A DNA stretch of 64,000 bases from Cerrena zonata (lineage: Eukaryota; Basidiomycota; Agaricomycetes; Polyporales; Cerrenaceae): assembly GCA_038087015.1 (NCBI GenBank), contig JASBNA010000046.1, positions 1-64,000 on the forward strand, read 5' to 3'. Of the stretch, positions 22,291 to 33,825 are shown in pieces (positions within the stretch are counted from its first letter, which is position 1; the number at the start of each line of letters is the position of its first letter). A model generated the notes under the pieces. The model did not search any database. It was given only the letters and a program-made list of their open reading frames with translations, and was not told the DNA's origin. The position numbers were made by a program, and so were the translations under genes.

Positions 22291-24945
22291 TCAATCTGAT
22301 GACCCACTGGGTCTGTTGGCGCCGTTCCTAGCTGGGTTTGCTGGCATAGGCCTGTCCCCAGGTCCCTTAACGTGGGCGTAGCGTGCAGCCAATCTATTGC
22401 AGTCAGTCGGACTCTGCGATAGACGATATGGATTGGTCCACTCACTCTGTTATGCTTTCGGGCATAGATAGGTCGACGGGTTTCTGTATATCTAATCGTG
22501 CTATTGTATCTTCGTCTTGAAGAGCTAGCCACTCCGCATCGTAACAATTCTTCGGTAGTCCCGGTACCGCGGGTGAGTCATCTTGCTTGTCGCTTTCTAC
22601 CCGATAATGAGGCCAGTTTCCTGCAGTTGCCCGACCCATAGACGAGAAGCGATACGCGAGGTGTACCAAATCAAGAGTGCGCAAAAGTTGGGTCAACATT
22701 GATGACCGCCATGACAACTTGACTATCTTGTAGCGTGGTGGACCTGAACGCCGAGCGGCTCTCCCCGTATCAGTCTCGTCGCCACTGATTCCGCCAGTAC
22801 CCAACCCATTGACCAACTTCCGGAATTTTCGCAGAAGTGGATCAGACCTAGCGGTTTCCAGGCGCCGTTGACCTAACTATTGAATATATGTCAGTACAAA
22901 GCCAATGACTACCCAGTTCGTCTCAGTACGCACTCCTTTACATCTACTATTCCTGAGATTCCTCTCAGCTGCTTGTGTCACATTTGCTCTGATAACTGAG
23001 TTGGCGTTCTCCAATCCGAGTGAATTATATTGTATGATCAGGGCGGGTATATGTCGGAGAACACATTCCTGAACGATGGCGAGATCTTGGGTCAAACTAC
23101 CCTCCCTCTTGATGTACTCGCGGGCTATAATCTTAGCACCAGCACGGTTCCACTTACTTTTCACTTTATAGCCGGTGACATCGAGACGGAGTTGTTCTTT
23201 GGTGGGTCCCCCGAGATTCTTGCTTTCCATGAGGTCGACCGAGGCTTTCGAAGGCGGTGGAGGGAAAGGAGACTTGTTATTCTCTCGATCTAGGAGTTCC
23301 ATCGTGATATCCCGGATTTCCCGCTAGATGGAGAGTCAGATACTAGATAACAAATGTCATATGAAAGAAAGTAACAAACACGGAGTGCTTTGTATTCAGG
23401 TGTAGTTGACTGCTTTTGAAGCATCCTTGGTCGACGTGGTCGTCTGCGTCCGAAATGAACATCGTCTGATTCAGAGTCACTTTCTTCTGATTTCACCTTG
23501 CTTCCCGCTCGTACAGCCGTCTTCTCTGTCGTCGCAATCCGTGTGATGGTACCCATCATGCGGTAGAGAGGGATAATATCTTGAGCCTTCAAATACGCAT
23601 CCTAGATTGTATCGTAAGAAGAGGACGTTCCAAATATTATGTAGGTAAGGCTTACGGGTCTGCCTTTCTCAAGACGTCGGATAGCCCGGTTCTGCTGTCG
23701 ATGAGGACTACCCATGTGAAAATTGGGGGTTATGACGCACCATATCTTTGATCGCTGACGGTTCATCGCCCTCGCTTTCTGTGTCAGCGATCTCACCATC
23801 ATCCATATCGACGTCACAATCCTCAACGGGCGTTCTGCGACCTGAATCGCTCCTGGATGCACCACGTCTCACTGTCTTGACACTGTGAGAGCTGTTGGAA
23901 GTCGGTGAATGGGCAGGGCTAGCATTCGAAGCCACTATGTCATTGGATTTATCATTCTGTGGCTGATGGTTGGGTGTAACTCTGGACGATGGAGTAGGAC
24001 TGGGGATTGAAGGGCTGGGGATTGAAGGGCTGGGGATTGAAGGGCTGGGGTATACATCTTGACGATCAGTCATGACATCGGGTAACCAGGGAGGGCTAGC
24101 ATTCGAAACCACGGCGTCCTTGGATTTGCCATTCTGTAGTTGACGATTGGGCGTCGATCTGGGCGATGGAGTGGGGCTGGCGTTTGGAGGACCGGGGTGT
24201 GTGTCCTTCGCTTGGCCATCCTGGGCCTGACGATCAGGTATAACACTATTGAATAAATCTCGTTCCACTTCATGTTCGGACTCATCGATCATTTCCTCTA
24301 GTTGTTTCAAAGATCGCGCATCAGCTACAACTAGCATCGGTTGCGTGCAGTTACTATAATTTAAACCCGTACCTTCTTGGCCCTCGATTGGTTGTGAAGG
24401 GACAGTAACGAACCCGTCACTGTCATTGTCAGGACCGCCGTCGCCGCTATTATCATTATTGCTCTTACGTCCTAAATTGCTGGAATTCAGTACGCTACCC
24501 TGTGGACAAAAGAAGTTGAGCTCACGGCGAACGTTCAGCACAAGAACTCTTGTCCCCGATCGAAATGCTGTGCGAGGCAATCTGAAACCAGTGATACGAG
24601 GGCTATCATCAGCGTGTGGTATTGGGACATCACTGTCGTCTTCGAACATCGACTCGTCCTCGTCTATCAGAAGAATGAGAATTGCATTGACAATTTGAAT
24701 GAAAATGAAAACCGCTCACCGTCGTCAACATCGGAAGGGATTGAGGGAGTGCGAAGCTTCTTGCCATCAAGAGCTGGAACCATACTAGAGATACGATCCG
24801 CGAGATATCCAAGTCTCATCCGGCGCAGTTCTCCCGGTGTGTGGGCGGTACCTCTCGCCGTAAGGGTCTCCCTGTCGATGGGACGGTTGGGTGTATGCAT
24901 CATTAAACGCTTGTTCTTTGTAGAATGAGGAGAAGAACGCGCCAT
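22291..24945 (-). CDS. Conserved mushroom-type hypothetical protein, Ser/Pro-rich middle
   Basis: Seven or eight exons splice in phase from ATG 24945 to TGA 22291-22293; the last intron is GTGAGTGG..AATAG near 22437. A TATA-like box (TATAAGT) lies about 40 bp before the ATG. The first 230 residues include a Leu-rich segment and end in an acidic region. The middle (about 23850-24260) is Ser/Pro/Asn-rich and contains a run of short Ile-Pro-Ser-Pro-Ser repeats (about 24000-24050). The C-terminal half is basic and helical, with a Lys-Leu-Ser-Trp-Arg-Ser motif near 22720. All introns keep frame and no stop is seen, so the gene looks intact. It resembles hypothetical proteins common in mushroom genomes, but I know no function. 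Confidence 0.6.
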
Positions 24946-25871
24946 AGCTTTGTTTATTTTTGCCACCCACAAAATGCTTCCCTACTTATACAGATAATCA
25001 TGCGTCTGTGGGCGACACGGTGAGCCACATCATTCAACAAGGAAGCCTGCAGACTTCCTGAATGCGAGATCTGAATAGACTGAATGAAGCGTCATTTCCA
25101 CAACTAGGCCGCTTCTACGAAAAGCTATTCTCCACATCAAGGCCACAGCCCGTACGGCAGCAAATACCGAATGTGACTTCCATAAGAGGGGATGCGGCTA
25201 ACAACTTCACAAAGGACATGCTGTGAACACGGGTATGTGAGAAGCGGATTCAGTATTAGACAAAGAAATACGGGGACTCAATCTCGATCACGAAACGCAA
25301 CACGAGAGGCAATAATGGCTGCTCGACAGCGGGTCCTGTGAGATTGACGGATCAGAGATATGGTCGGAAAAGAATCGCCCAGATCATGCGAGTCGAAAGC
25401 ACAGTTGAAGAAAGGGTAGTAGGCCACCCGTCAGTCGACAGAGATCGGAAGAAGGGGGTAACAAGTCGCCGGAGTTGCAATGTGTTGGAAGGTTGAGATT
25501 CCGGCAGGGAGAATGTAGGAGCACCAGCAGCTTGAGCGACTCGGTGGGATCTGGCGAAACGACGCTCAGTCAATTTCGACAGATGGCCAACAATGGACCT
25601 CTAAGGTTACCACCATCGACGGGGGGTGTACTTATGCCTGGCACAGACTGCTAGTAAGAGAGAAGTACTAGTATTCGGACTCTCGCATTGGCAAGCGCCG
25701 CTTGTCCTTGTTAGGATCCATCGAAGGCTCTTCGACTCAAGATAAACAAATTAAATACTAATCAAAAACACAACATTCGTTTACAAGCACATTCAAATTG
25801 CACGAAAGTACTACTTCTTGTGCGCGGCCTTTACATCATCTGTATAATATTATAAAAATGCGCTGCAATCC
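24946..25871. other. Spacer with one core repeat, no gene
   Basis: A core repeat lies at 25550-25615, followed at about 25690-25735 by a weak match to the outer end of the module (CGCTTGTCCTTGTTAGGATC). Nothing else is recognised. Confidence 0.55.
25550..25615 (+). promoter_or_regulatory. Core repeat upstream of the 22.3-24.9 kb gene, copy 7
   Basis: Has CGAAACGACGCTCAGTCAAT and GGACCTCTAAGGTTACCACC; the first block is worn. It lies about 600 bp upstream of the ATG at 24945 in the usual orientation. Confidence 0.55.
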
Positions 25872-26382
25872 CTAACGCCACAGATAAACTCCATAAACGA
25901 CTACTTCGTCACTGTATTTGTATGAAACGGCAACCGCTATCAATGCCGCAATCTCGACCACCCGAGTAATTATGCCCCAGCGCAACATGCGTACGATTGG
26001 CTGAATATCTACCGCAGGAAGGGGCACATTCATTGGAAGAGCAGGCATAGATGCCTGTACACCTTGCTCGCGATGAAGAGGCTCCACATGTGATTGTTGA
26101 CTGAAGAAGGAGGCCTGCTCATGATCGACTGACATCTCGAAGACTTGTGATTCTTCTGTGAGTGGGGGAGAAGCCTGCCTACCATTGACTGGCATCTCAA
26201 ACTCTGGCGACTCATCTAAATTCTGATTGGGCTATAAAAAAAGACAATCACCGCATAGAGCAAAAGATACTTACGATGTCTATTGGTACTTGCATCATGG
26301 GGCGTAAGGGGATCTTCGCTCGTCGATGATGATAAATTGTTACGACTTTACGTCTTTGGCGATAGAAAGCAGGGTTGGGCAT
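25872..26382 (-). CDS. Small tail-anchored membrane protein A
   Basis: Exons 26275-26382 and 25872-26231 join in phase and encode 155 residues. A TATATA box lies about 65 bp upstream of the ATG. The N-terminus is very basic (Arg/Lys/His in the first 30 residues), the middle is Glu/Ser/Gln-rich, and one hydrophobic span (IIT to VAVSY) sits about 20 residues from the C-terminus. This is the layout of a tail-anchored protein with its body in the cytosol or nucleoplasm. The stretch around GVQASMP and the span align with the next gene, so the two are tandem paralogues. Family unknown. Confidence 0.65.
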
Positions 26383-26564
26383 ATGAGTGAGCAATGATGG
26401 GGGGTACGTGCGTGTCATGTCGTAGACTCCTTCCCTGGGGTCCGCTATATATGTTCAGGATCTCCCTGAGGAGTGACAGGGGCATGGACTCATTCGAACG
26501 TCTCAGGGGAAATTTGGTACCCAAAACCGGAAGCGTGGCCTCCACATACTGCGTAAAAAAGGGT

Positions 26565-26980
26565 CTAGGTTACATAATATAGGATGCCTGCGACGAGCAG
26601 TATCGTTGTCTGTACGAGCAAAACGGCAAATATACAGCGCAGGATCGGAAGGATTGATCGAGTGTCTGGCATGTAAGTCTGCACACCCTGGTCTCTATAA
26701 GTAACATTGCCAGTTACAACAACTGCCGAGTCTGCGCTCTCCTGCTCGGACTATGAGTAAGCATTCGAGCATTGTTGAGTGGGACTAGATGTACGTCGGT
26801 GATGGCCCTTCCAAAGACTGCAAGAAACCTCTCCTTCATATCTATGGCGTTGGGAGTAAGTGCCTAGAGGTGTATATGAGACTCAAAAATATATTAGGAA
26901 CACCGTCTAGTTCTTACCTCGGTTGCTACGATAGGTACTCTCGGATCGGAATTCGATTGGGCGTGTCGGTGACGCCGCAT
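26565..26980 (-). CDS. Small tail-anchored membrane protein B, paralogue of A
   Basis: Three exons join in phase 0: 26918-26980, 26795-26863 and 26565-26750, giving 105 residues. Donors are GTAAGA and GTACAT; acceptors end CTCTAG and CATAG. The protein starts with Arg/His-rich residues and ends with one hydrophobic span (CIFAVLLVQTTILLVAGILYY) that lies almost at the C-terminus. The block before it (RDQGVQTYMP) matches REQGVQASMP of the neighbour, with the membrane span at the same distance. It lies 183 bp upstream of gene A on the same strand. Recovered only by splicing, because each exon is short. Confidence 0.6.
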
Positions 26981-27873
26981 TCTTTGGCCATGGATCAAGG
27001 TAGGTGGACAGTCGGGATCTAACTGGTTATTCATTTTTAATGTTCTCATCAATTTTGTGTCGTATTTTATGCAATGAGTAAGTTTGTGATCAGAAGCCCG
27101 ACATCACCTAGTTTATCCTAGGAAGGGGGAGGCGAGTGTCAGCCGCCAATCGAGCTAGACACATCTAAGCTAGCACGCCGTCCAGGCATTGTACGGATCA
27201 AACGAAGGGAGGAATCATTCATTGCGGAGCCCCAGCCGCTCACACCCACACATGCACTCACAGAGAATGCTGGCAGGCTCAGGAGTGGAAGACATGCGTA
27301 TCAAATTTCCGACATCTCGCTTGACTGTCTACACACGGACACGCACCCAACCGATCACACGTGACCACACTCCCTCCCTCAGCCAGTCACTATCCATTAG
27401 CTACGAAGCGAAGACTTACTCTCGGGAAGTAAACCTAACGCCACTTTCTATGAATTTAGTATGAGATTGACAGATAAAAAAGAGGTCGCCCAGACCTATG
27501 AGCACCTAGATAAGACCGTAAGTATAAATACGGTAAACGTAAACACAAGGCCGTTTACCAGTCGGAAGAGGGTCGGAAGAGGGCAGCGTATTCTAGGTCC
27601 TCGAAGGTTGCGAGGTCAGAATGCGGACAGTCTAGAATGGAGAATGCAGGTCAGACTTCATAGGTGAAAGCGATGCAACGAGTAGCCGAATCTTGCAGTC
27701 GATAGCATTTCATTTCGGATCGAATCCTTGCACATGCAGGACGTAAGGTTGATGTAGCACTTGTTGAGATGGATTACGGCCCATCGTCTTGCCTCGGAGC
27801 ACAAATCATACACAGCGGAGTACTATATAAACTGTAAAGTATCACCGCCAATTCGATAAAACATTCTTCTACT
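26981..27873. other. Spacer holding part of a dispersed repeat
   Basis: At about 27170-27370 the sequence matches 32700-32870 and its mirror at 49455-49625 (shared CTACACACGGACAC, and CATTGTAnGGAT). That repeat lies between a core repeat and the next module in the kinase arms. No gene is seen. A TATATAAA box at 27825 serves the next gene. Confidence 0.5.
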
Positions 27874-28316
27874 ATGCCTGTGACATACCGGCAGCGTAAG
27901 TAGTCTTTGTATCAAGTCGATTGCCCATCTGGAATCTACACCACATAGGTATCACGGCCATTATCAGTTTCGGCCAGCAACAAGGAGATGAACCCGAGGA
28001 GGGGAAATGTTTCACGTTTCCGTGGGTGCTATCTCAAGGTGAGTATTGGCAAGTGTCAGTAGTATAATGTTTTGGGAACCTGACGGAGAATGTAGTCAGG
28101 AAGCAAAAGTTACCTACCGGCCCTCATGTCGAGACATTCACCAAAAAGGTGTTAAAGGGCGAGGTGAGTCACTAACCTTCTGCGATAACCGCTGCTCGTT
28201 CACCATGACACTAGGTTTTTCGAGGGCGTCTTGAGGTTGAAAACCAGGCTGAGCTCGCGAAGAAAAGATGGGGAGATGACCTAACGTTCTCAATCACAGT
28301 CGTGGGCGAGAAATAG
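27874..28316 (+). CDS. Small hypothetical protein, four exons, repeated family
   Basis: Exons 27874-27895, 27949-28038, 28096-28163 and 28215-28316 join in matching phases (1, 1, 0) with GTAAGT/GTGAGT donors, giving 93 residues. A TATATAAA box lies about 42 bp upstream. The body has a Phe-Pro-Trp motif, a Lys-rich middle and an ending in Val-Val-Gly-Glu-Lys. The last exon aligns with the coding fragment at 63836-63971 (Val-Glu-Asn, Leu-Ala-Lys, then a C-terminal VVGEK), so it belongs to a small family. Compared with that fragment it lacks about ten residues inside the last exon. No signal peptide is seen. Function unknown. Confidence 0.6.
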
Positions 28317-28383
28317 TGAGTCAAATGGAAAAGGCTTACGACGAAACATATTAACACTACTTTCAAGTTTCAAACAGGTCAAA

Positions 28384-29080
28384 ATGAAAAATCGGCCCGC
28401 AATAGAAATGATAACAACGCGGACTACTCGTCCTGCTCCTGCATCCAGTGCAGGTCCTCGCCGTTCCCCTAACGCTGATTCATCGAGCGCGGCTCGTGCA
28501 GCCGGCGCTGGTCCCTCGAACACAACACGTTTGTTGCTATCCAAAGTAGTCAATGGGGCTGATGCTGATGGTGACAGTGACGACGACGACGACAGCGAGG
28601 ACCGAGAGCACGAAGTGAGTAAAACAAACAAAAAAGCTTGATTGACGGGTGACTGACGCATTTGTAGAGAGGAGTAGCAATCGCTACATTGCAGCTGCTG
28701 GAACTATATTACCTAAAGGCAATATCTGACCCCGCTGCAATCGCAGCGCTCCTCGAGGATGAGGATATTGTATGATTCGAGGAGCATAAGTATGGAGGAG
28801 TTGTGCTTAAGGTGAGCCACCTTTTTCGACGTGATCTTACGCCATCACCAAGACTTACCTCTACTCAGACTCTCCGAATGATCCAGTTGTGCAATATTTT
28901 GAGGGAGAAGGCAAGTGCGGTGTTTATAAATGTTACAACCACTTCAACTTGATGCTACAGTTGCAGAAAATGACTCTCAGCGTAAGAGGCCATTTCGCGG
29001 TATTGAACAACACAATACGGGGGAGTGAAGAGGAGATTGCTCGCCTTCAACAATTGATTGATCCGAGCATGGTAGTGTAG
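28384..29080 (+). pseudogene. Coiled-coil protein gene with one in-frame TGA
   Basis: Exons 28384-28614, 28668-28811, 28871-28912 and 28961-29080 all join in phase 0. A TGA at 28773-28775 interrupts the second exon, yet the exon keeps its frame and correct phase past it, so the stop is a single point change (CGA to TGA would be one C-to-T step at a CpG). The third intron would use a GC donor (GCAAGT). The N-terminal part is Ala/Ser/Arg-rich, followed by an Asp/Glu run and then helices with a short coiled coil at the end. Family unknown. It may be a recent pseudogene, or read through. Confidence 0.55.
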
Positions 29081-29589
29081 GAGGCGTGAAGTGTTTACAA
29101 GATTGCAGGTTGATGAGGTCCCGATATTTGTGTGTATTTGTGCCGGAATAAACTATTCAAGCGTTGAGCGCGAACGTATTATGTTGGAGAGTTGAGAAGC
29201 ATAAAGTAAAGGGTAACATTCTGTTGAGCGAGTCGGGGATGACCATGGGGCGACGCTGGGTCAACATGGACACAAGGAGCCTATCACAAAGTGTCGGTCG
29301 GAGAGTGTCACTTACGGGAAGCTTTGTGACGGGATGCGAGCCTCGAGGGGTTTAACACATATATTGTACCTTCAATATGCCGACTAGTGGTACAGGTTAG
29401 ACATCGTGTGATAGCGAGGAATGGAAGAAAAGACGAGATGCACGAAGCAGATACCTTATTACGGTGATTGATTGGGAGAAAGATTGGCTCATACGACCGA
29501 GGGCGGATGTTCGTAATAGGAGTGAGTGGTCATAGGGAAGTGATTGGCATTGACCAGACATACAGCCCAGCCTAGGTCCTCGGCGTTTC
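29081..29589. other. Spacer, no gene
   Basis: A very worn core-like stretch (GGCGACGCTGGGTCAACATG at 29250-29269) is the only recognisable item. Confidence 0.45.
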
Positions 29590-30082
29590 AAAGCTAGTTG
29601 GTCGATCTACATGGACAATTAGTCGGTCTGCAAAGAGCACCACTATGACTCGCTGAGCACAAACAATCCAAATACATCTCTGATTCATATCTCATCACAT
29701 CACATCAAAGGCGAGAAGGTATTCCACAAGGTGTTCCGCAAGACAAGTCCAAGAAAGCACGGGGAATGAACAACGACGCAAAGTCGTCTCAAACCACAAG
29801 GACGAGACGACGCAAAGTCAGTCTCGTCTTGTCGAGTGCAACAGCGAGCCGCTGAGGTTTTCGCTGCTGTCTAGAGTGATAGTGGAAATCGAGGTAAAGT
29901 CAGAAGGGTAGAGACAGATAGATGGCAGCATGACTCGGAGAACCACGAGGTAGGCTCGTCTTAGTCGGTTCCTTACAGTCGGGCCGCCGCTCCACTAGGT
30001 TCTGTGCTCTCGTCTCTCCTAAAAAGGAAAGGTGCAGCTTGCGGCGGGCTGGTCTCACGTCTAACCACGAGGCGCTGTTTAT
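29590..30082 (-). repeat. 0.5-kb module R1, at outer end of left inverted-repeat arm
   Basis: Read on the minus strand it starts with GAAGGCAACAGGGA and ends near GGTCTGCAAAGAGC (plus-strand form). It holds one core copy at 29770-29869, with both blocks and CCGCTGAGGTTTTCGC. It is related to modules R2 to R6. The outer boundary of the inverted repeat falls inside its first 15 bp. Confidence 0.65.
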
Positions 30083-30252
30083 CCCTGTTGCCTTCCAACG
30101 CTCTTGCCTTTTCTGGCACGATTGCCTTTACACTATGGTCGAACAGCAGAAATCATTAAATATTGCGGAACATACATTATGGACAAGTAGTCAAATGTAG
30201 GATATATAAAGTAGATAATAGAGTGCCGTTATCAAATGCGACCGGAGAGGGT

Positions 30253-32080
30253 TTACAGCTCCACCATCCGATACACGTCCTTCATCCAACGCTGGCGTTC
30301 GACGTCGCAAATGGCCAGCCTACGACGGGGATCAAACTGGAGCAATTTTCTCATTATTATCTTGGCTATAAGAAGAGAGTCAGTATATGGACCCCCTAGT
30401 CACAGACGAGACACCAACCGTCTGCGCTAATACTCGTCGGAAGAGAGGTCCCACGAAGGGCATACTTGATGCGCCCATGTTCAGTCCCGAATGGCCGTAC
30501 TCCCGCGAGCCTACAAGTAGCACTCGTTAACGATGATCGTACTGGCGCGATAATCGACACTTACATGTTGAAAATGACGCAACCCAGGCTCCAGCTATCG
30601 ACTGTCAAGTCATACGAACCCTGCCCGTTTGCTACCTCCGGCGCCATAAAGTGCGGAGTCCCCGCAACCGTCTGTTTGAGTCAGTATCACCCTTGTGAAA
30701 CAGTGACAATAGAGGAACGTACAGCCATTCTCTCGTCTGCCATCGATTTCGCCAGTCCAAAGTCGCATACCTTTGTGATAAGCGGGTCGACTGAGGAAAT
30801 AAGAATGTTCTGATTGTGCAAATACTCAGTCACAGATTCCGCCTCAAGATGGTTCCGATGCTTACATTCGGTTTGATATCGCGATGCGCGATCTGCTGTT
30901 TGTGCAAATACTTGAGGGCACCGGTAACATCCAGCGTCACCGATTTGGCAACAAGCTCATCTAAAATCAACCACGTGTTGAACATTCTATATCGCCTATC
31001 GCTGAAACGGAGAGCTTACCAAGAGCCCCATTCTCCTTTATATACTTTCCCAAGTCGCCCTCCGCAGCCCTCTCCATCACCAAGCCTAGTAAACACGGGT
31101 CAGTACCTCCGCCGAATTTGAAGACACACAGATAATTACATATCCCCCAAGGTTCCTGTAATATCTCAAACACGGGTACGATGTTCGGCTAAGAACAAAC
31201 ATTTAGAGGGGAACATAGAGTGTACTAGCAGACTTACGTGTCTCAATCTCTTGACTATCTCGCATTCGCGTCTGATATACTCGTTGCCCTCAACAAGTGA
31301 CATCTTCGAAACACGTATCATCTTGGCCGCGAGTAGCTGTCCAGTCGCGCGCTGGCGGCATGAGCATACGGTACCGAAGCCACCTTGACCAAGTCTGTAC
31401 ATAGCGTTCATCAGGATGCCAGAGCCGAATAAAAATGGAAACCCACTTTTCGATGACGTCGTATCGCGACATAAACTAGAAGAAGAATCAGGATGGACAG
31501 AACACACCAACAGAAATGGGGGAAGTACCGAGTGCGGAACAAACTGGGTGAATTTGCATTCTATGAGTGCATCAGTAACCCTCATGATATTATATCGGCC
31601 AAGGAACCCACCAAGATAACCGTCCTCACCACCAGTCCCAAAAGCAACGATATCATTTGTCACCAGCATACGAGGTACCAGTGGCTCAAGAGCCACGCTA
31701 TTCACCTTCCAGAACAAATCAGCATATAGCAGCTAAGCCACAGTGGAGTTTACTTACGAACGTTCCGTTGCATGTACCCGTTTCCATGATATAGACCGAA
31801 ATACTGTTATCTTCCTCCGTCGCGGAGTCGATGCCGAAGTGAAGTGTGCCTTGGTCTTGTAAGGACGTCGATCGAATGAGTAGTTGTATGGAAGGTACTT
31901 ACCCACATACTTGTGATGTACGACTGTGGTACACCATGCTCGACTTCGACCGACGGTACATAGAGTGAATAGTGGTATAGGGACTTCGAAACGTTCAACG
32001 GAGTTCCGAGTGCTTTTCAATCTACCAACGAGGGCTCCGGTACTGTGAGGCGAAGGTTTCTGAGTGGGGACAACAGACAT
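30253..32080 (-). CDS. FHA-domain Ser/Thr protein kinase, left copy
   Basis: Mirror image of the gene at 50245-52072, with the same thirteen exons and 398 residues. The FHA domain is in the first 135 residues and the kinase domain in the rest, ending right at the C-terminus. Architecture is that of Chk2/Rad53/Cds1-type kinases, which act in nuclear DNA-damage signalling. Catalytic Lys, HRD, DFG and APE motifs are present. Differences from the right copy that I can see: Arg for Gln and Trp for Arg in the FHA half, Cys for Arg just after the Gly-rich loop, and Arg for Cys late in the kinase. The Cys just past the Gly-rich loop is unusual but not at a catalytic position. A core repeat sits about 285 bp upstream. 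Confidence 0.85.
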
Positions 32081-32364
32081 GGTAAGGAAGAAAAAGGTAA
32101 GGTGTTACGAACCAAGGGTGGCTCCCCTCTGGGAAATATATACAGACAACCGGTGGCGACGGGACAAAGAATAGAACAAAGATCGCTCCTCGCAATCTCA
32201 GCAAGCGAGTGGCCAGAGACAAACAACAGCGGGCCATGGCCAAGGACAAACAACGAATCGGCCAAACACGATTAGTGGCGAAAAAGCAGATGGAGTACAC
32301 GAGTCATTGAAGCAACAGTATAGTTCTTTGGATAGACAGTACAGTAACGCAAACAAAGGCAGAG

Positions 32365-32468
32365 AGACAACACTGAGTAGTCCCCAGCCAGAATACGACG
32401 AGACGACGCAAAGTCAATCTTGTCGATTCGATACAAGCATCAGTGGTCCACAAAGGTTACCACCGCTG
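32365..32468 (+). promoter_or_regulatory. Core repeat upstream of left kinase, copy 10
   Basis: Has GACAACACTGAGTAGTCC, then GACGACGCAAAGTCAATCTT and GTCCACAAAGGTTACCACC. It lies 285-388 bp before the kinase ATG. A TATATAT box is about 60 bp before the ATG. Confidence 0.7.
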
Positions 32469-33020
32469 TAGGTTTCTAAGAACATGTCGGTAGCACATTG
32501 GCAGTTTGAAGTAAGCAGTGATCCTTCGATTGAACAGGCCCGCCGGAGGACAACCACTCGCTTAGAGGATACGCAACGATAGGGATAGGCGAGTGGACGG
32601 TAACGAGTTGCGGACTTCGCAACGGATTGGCGGCGGACATCTGCACGACTTGGGGGCAGAAACGTGGGTAGCACTCGCTAATCGTGCTAGACAAATCTGA
32701 AAGAGAGTGTCAGCACGCTGTGCATGCATTGTATGGATTTCGGATCCAGTCACTCACATCCTCACAAAGCATGTTTTCATTTCCCAGGCATGTAATACGC
32801 GTGCATCACATTTCCGGCACTTCGATCTATGGTCTACACACGGACACCCACCCTATCGATCAAACATGACTGATCTCTTCCACGGGTCTGGCAAAGCACC
32901 GAGTACCCGTTTGTAAAGCCTGAGCGCCCGACTCTTCTGGGAAGACTCGTCGGTTCTGAAGCAGAGGAGTTCAGTCACAGTGAGTCGGATCTGATGGACA
33001 ACACCTTCGTATTCTATTTA

Positions 33021-33569
33021 GACGTGCTCGGTTTAGAATGTCAGTCAATCGGTCTGCAAAGAGCTCCACTGGTCACTCACCGGGCACAGAGAAGGCAGAG
33101 GATCTTATCCCAGCACAACACCAAAGCGCACTGACAAGGAATTCCACGAGACATGAGAGTATCTAGGTAAGGAGAGACGGAGGACAACACTAAGTTGTCT
33201 CAAACGACGATGAGACGACGCAAAGTCAATCTCGCCATGCAAAGCGAGCCGCTTGACGTAGAGTAGTAAGCCAGTGACCGGGCGACACGGCGACAGACAA
33301 GTCTCAGAAAGCATGGGGAATGAACAACGACACTGAGTCATCTCAAGCCACAGCGACGAGACGACGCAAAGTCAATCTCGTCTTATCGAGTGCAACAGCG
33401 AGCCGCTGAGGTTTTCGCTGCTGCCTAGAGTGATAGTGGAAATTGAAAGCGGAGATGGAGAGAGGTGGATGGCAGCATGAGTCCAGGTCGGCAGAGGTCG
33501 GCCCGCGCTATTTGTCCCTGTTAGCTTCTAACGCACTTGCCTTAAACGGTCAACTCGATTCGTCCTGCT
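33021..33569 (-). repeat. 0.55-kb module R2, two cores, inner end of left arm
   Basis: Contains two core copies, 33182-33254 and 33326-33424, separated by a stretch with GACCGGGCGACACGGCGACA. Read on the minus strand it runs from the repeat boundary (AGCAGGACGAATCGAG) to CTAAACCGAGCACGTC. The inverted repeat stops within a base or two of the module edge. Confidence 0.75.
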
Positions 33570-33825
33570 CCTCCTAAGGCCCAACGCCTCACGCTATTTA
33601 AAACCATTTATGTATATCAAATTATTCAAACGCTGGCACCCACTGACAGAGCTTGAAACTTCAAGGCAGTGAAACTACCTTACTCTTATTCCTCCTAGAC
33701 ATACTGGGCGTTCTGAATAGACCCCTTGCAAGCAAGAGAACTGAGGTTTGTGATTGTCTAAATACCGGTTGGCTTAGAGTAGCCAGACTACACGAATTAA
33801 TATCACCAAGATAGACCCAACAATA
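33570..33825. other. Spacer inside the loop, next to left arm
   Basis: No feature is recognised between the module and the WD40 gene. Confidence 0.5.

Larger units (their letters stand above)
30082..33569. repeat. Left arm of 3,488-bp inverted repeat
   Basis: Every position x here matches position 82325 minus x on the other strand at 48756-52243, with no indel along the arm. Only a few base differences were seen, for example in codons that change Arg/Gln, Trp/Arg and Cys/Arg in the kinase. The arm holds one FHA kinase gene, one core repeat in its promoter and one module (R2) at the inner end. The loop between the arms is about 15.2 kb. Confidence 0.95.

Noticed and set aside
33105..33341. 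Open frame of 78 codons repeated in three places (also 48984 and 52416)
   Set aside because: It is made of the core repeats and module, and its conservation follows the repeat, not coding.
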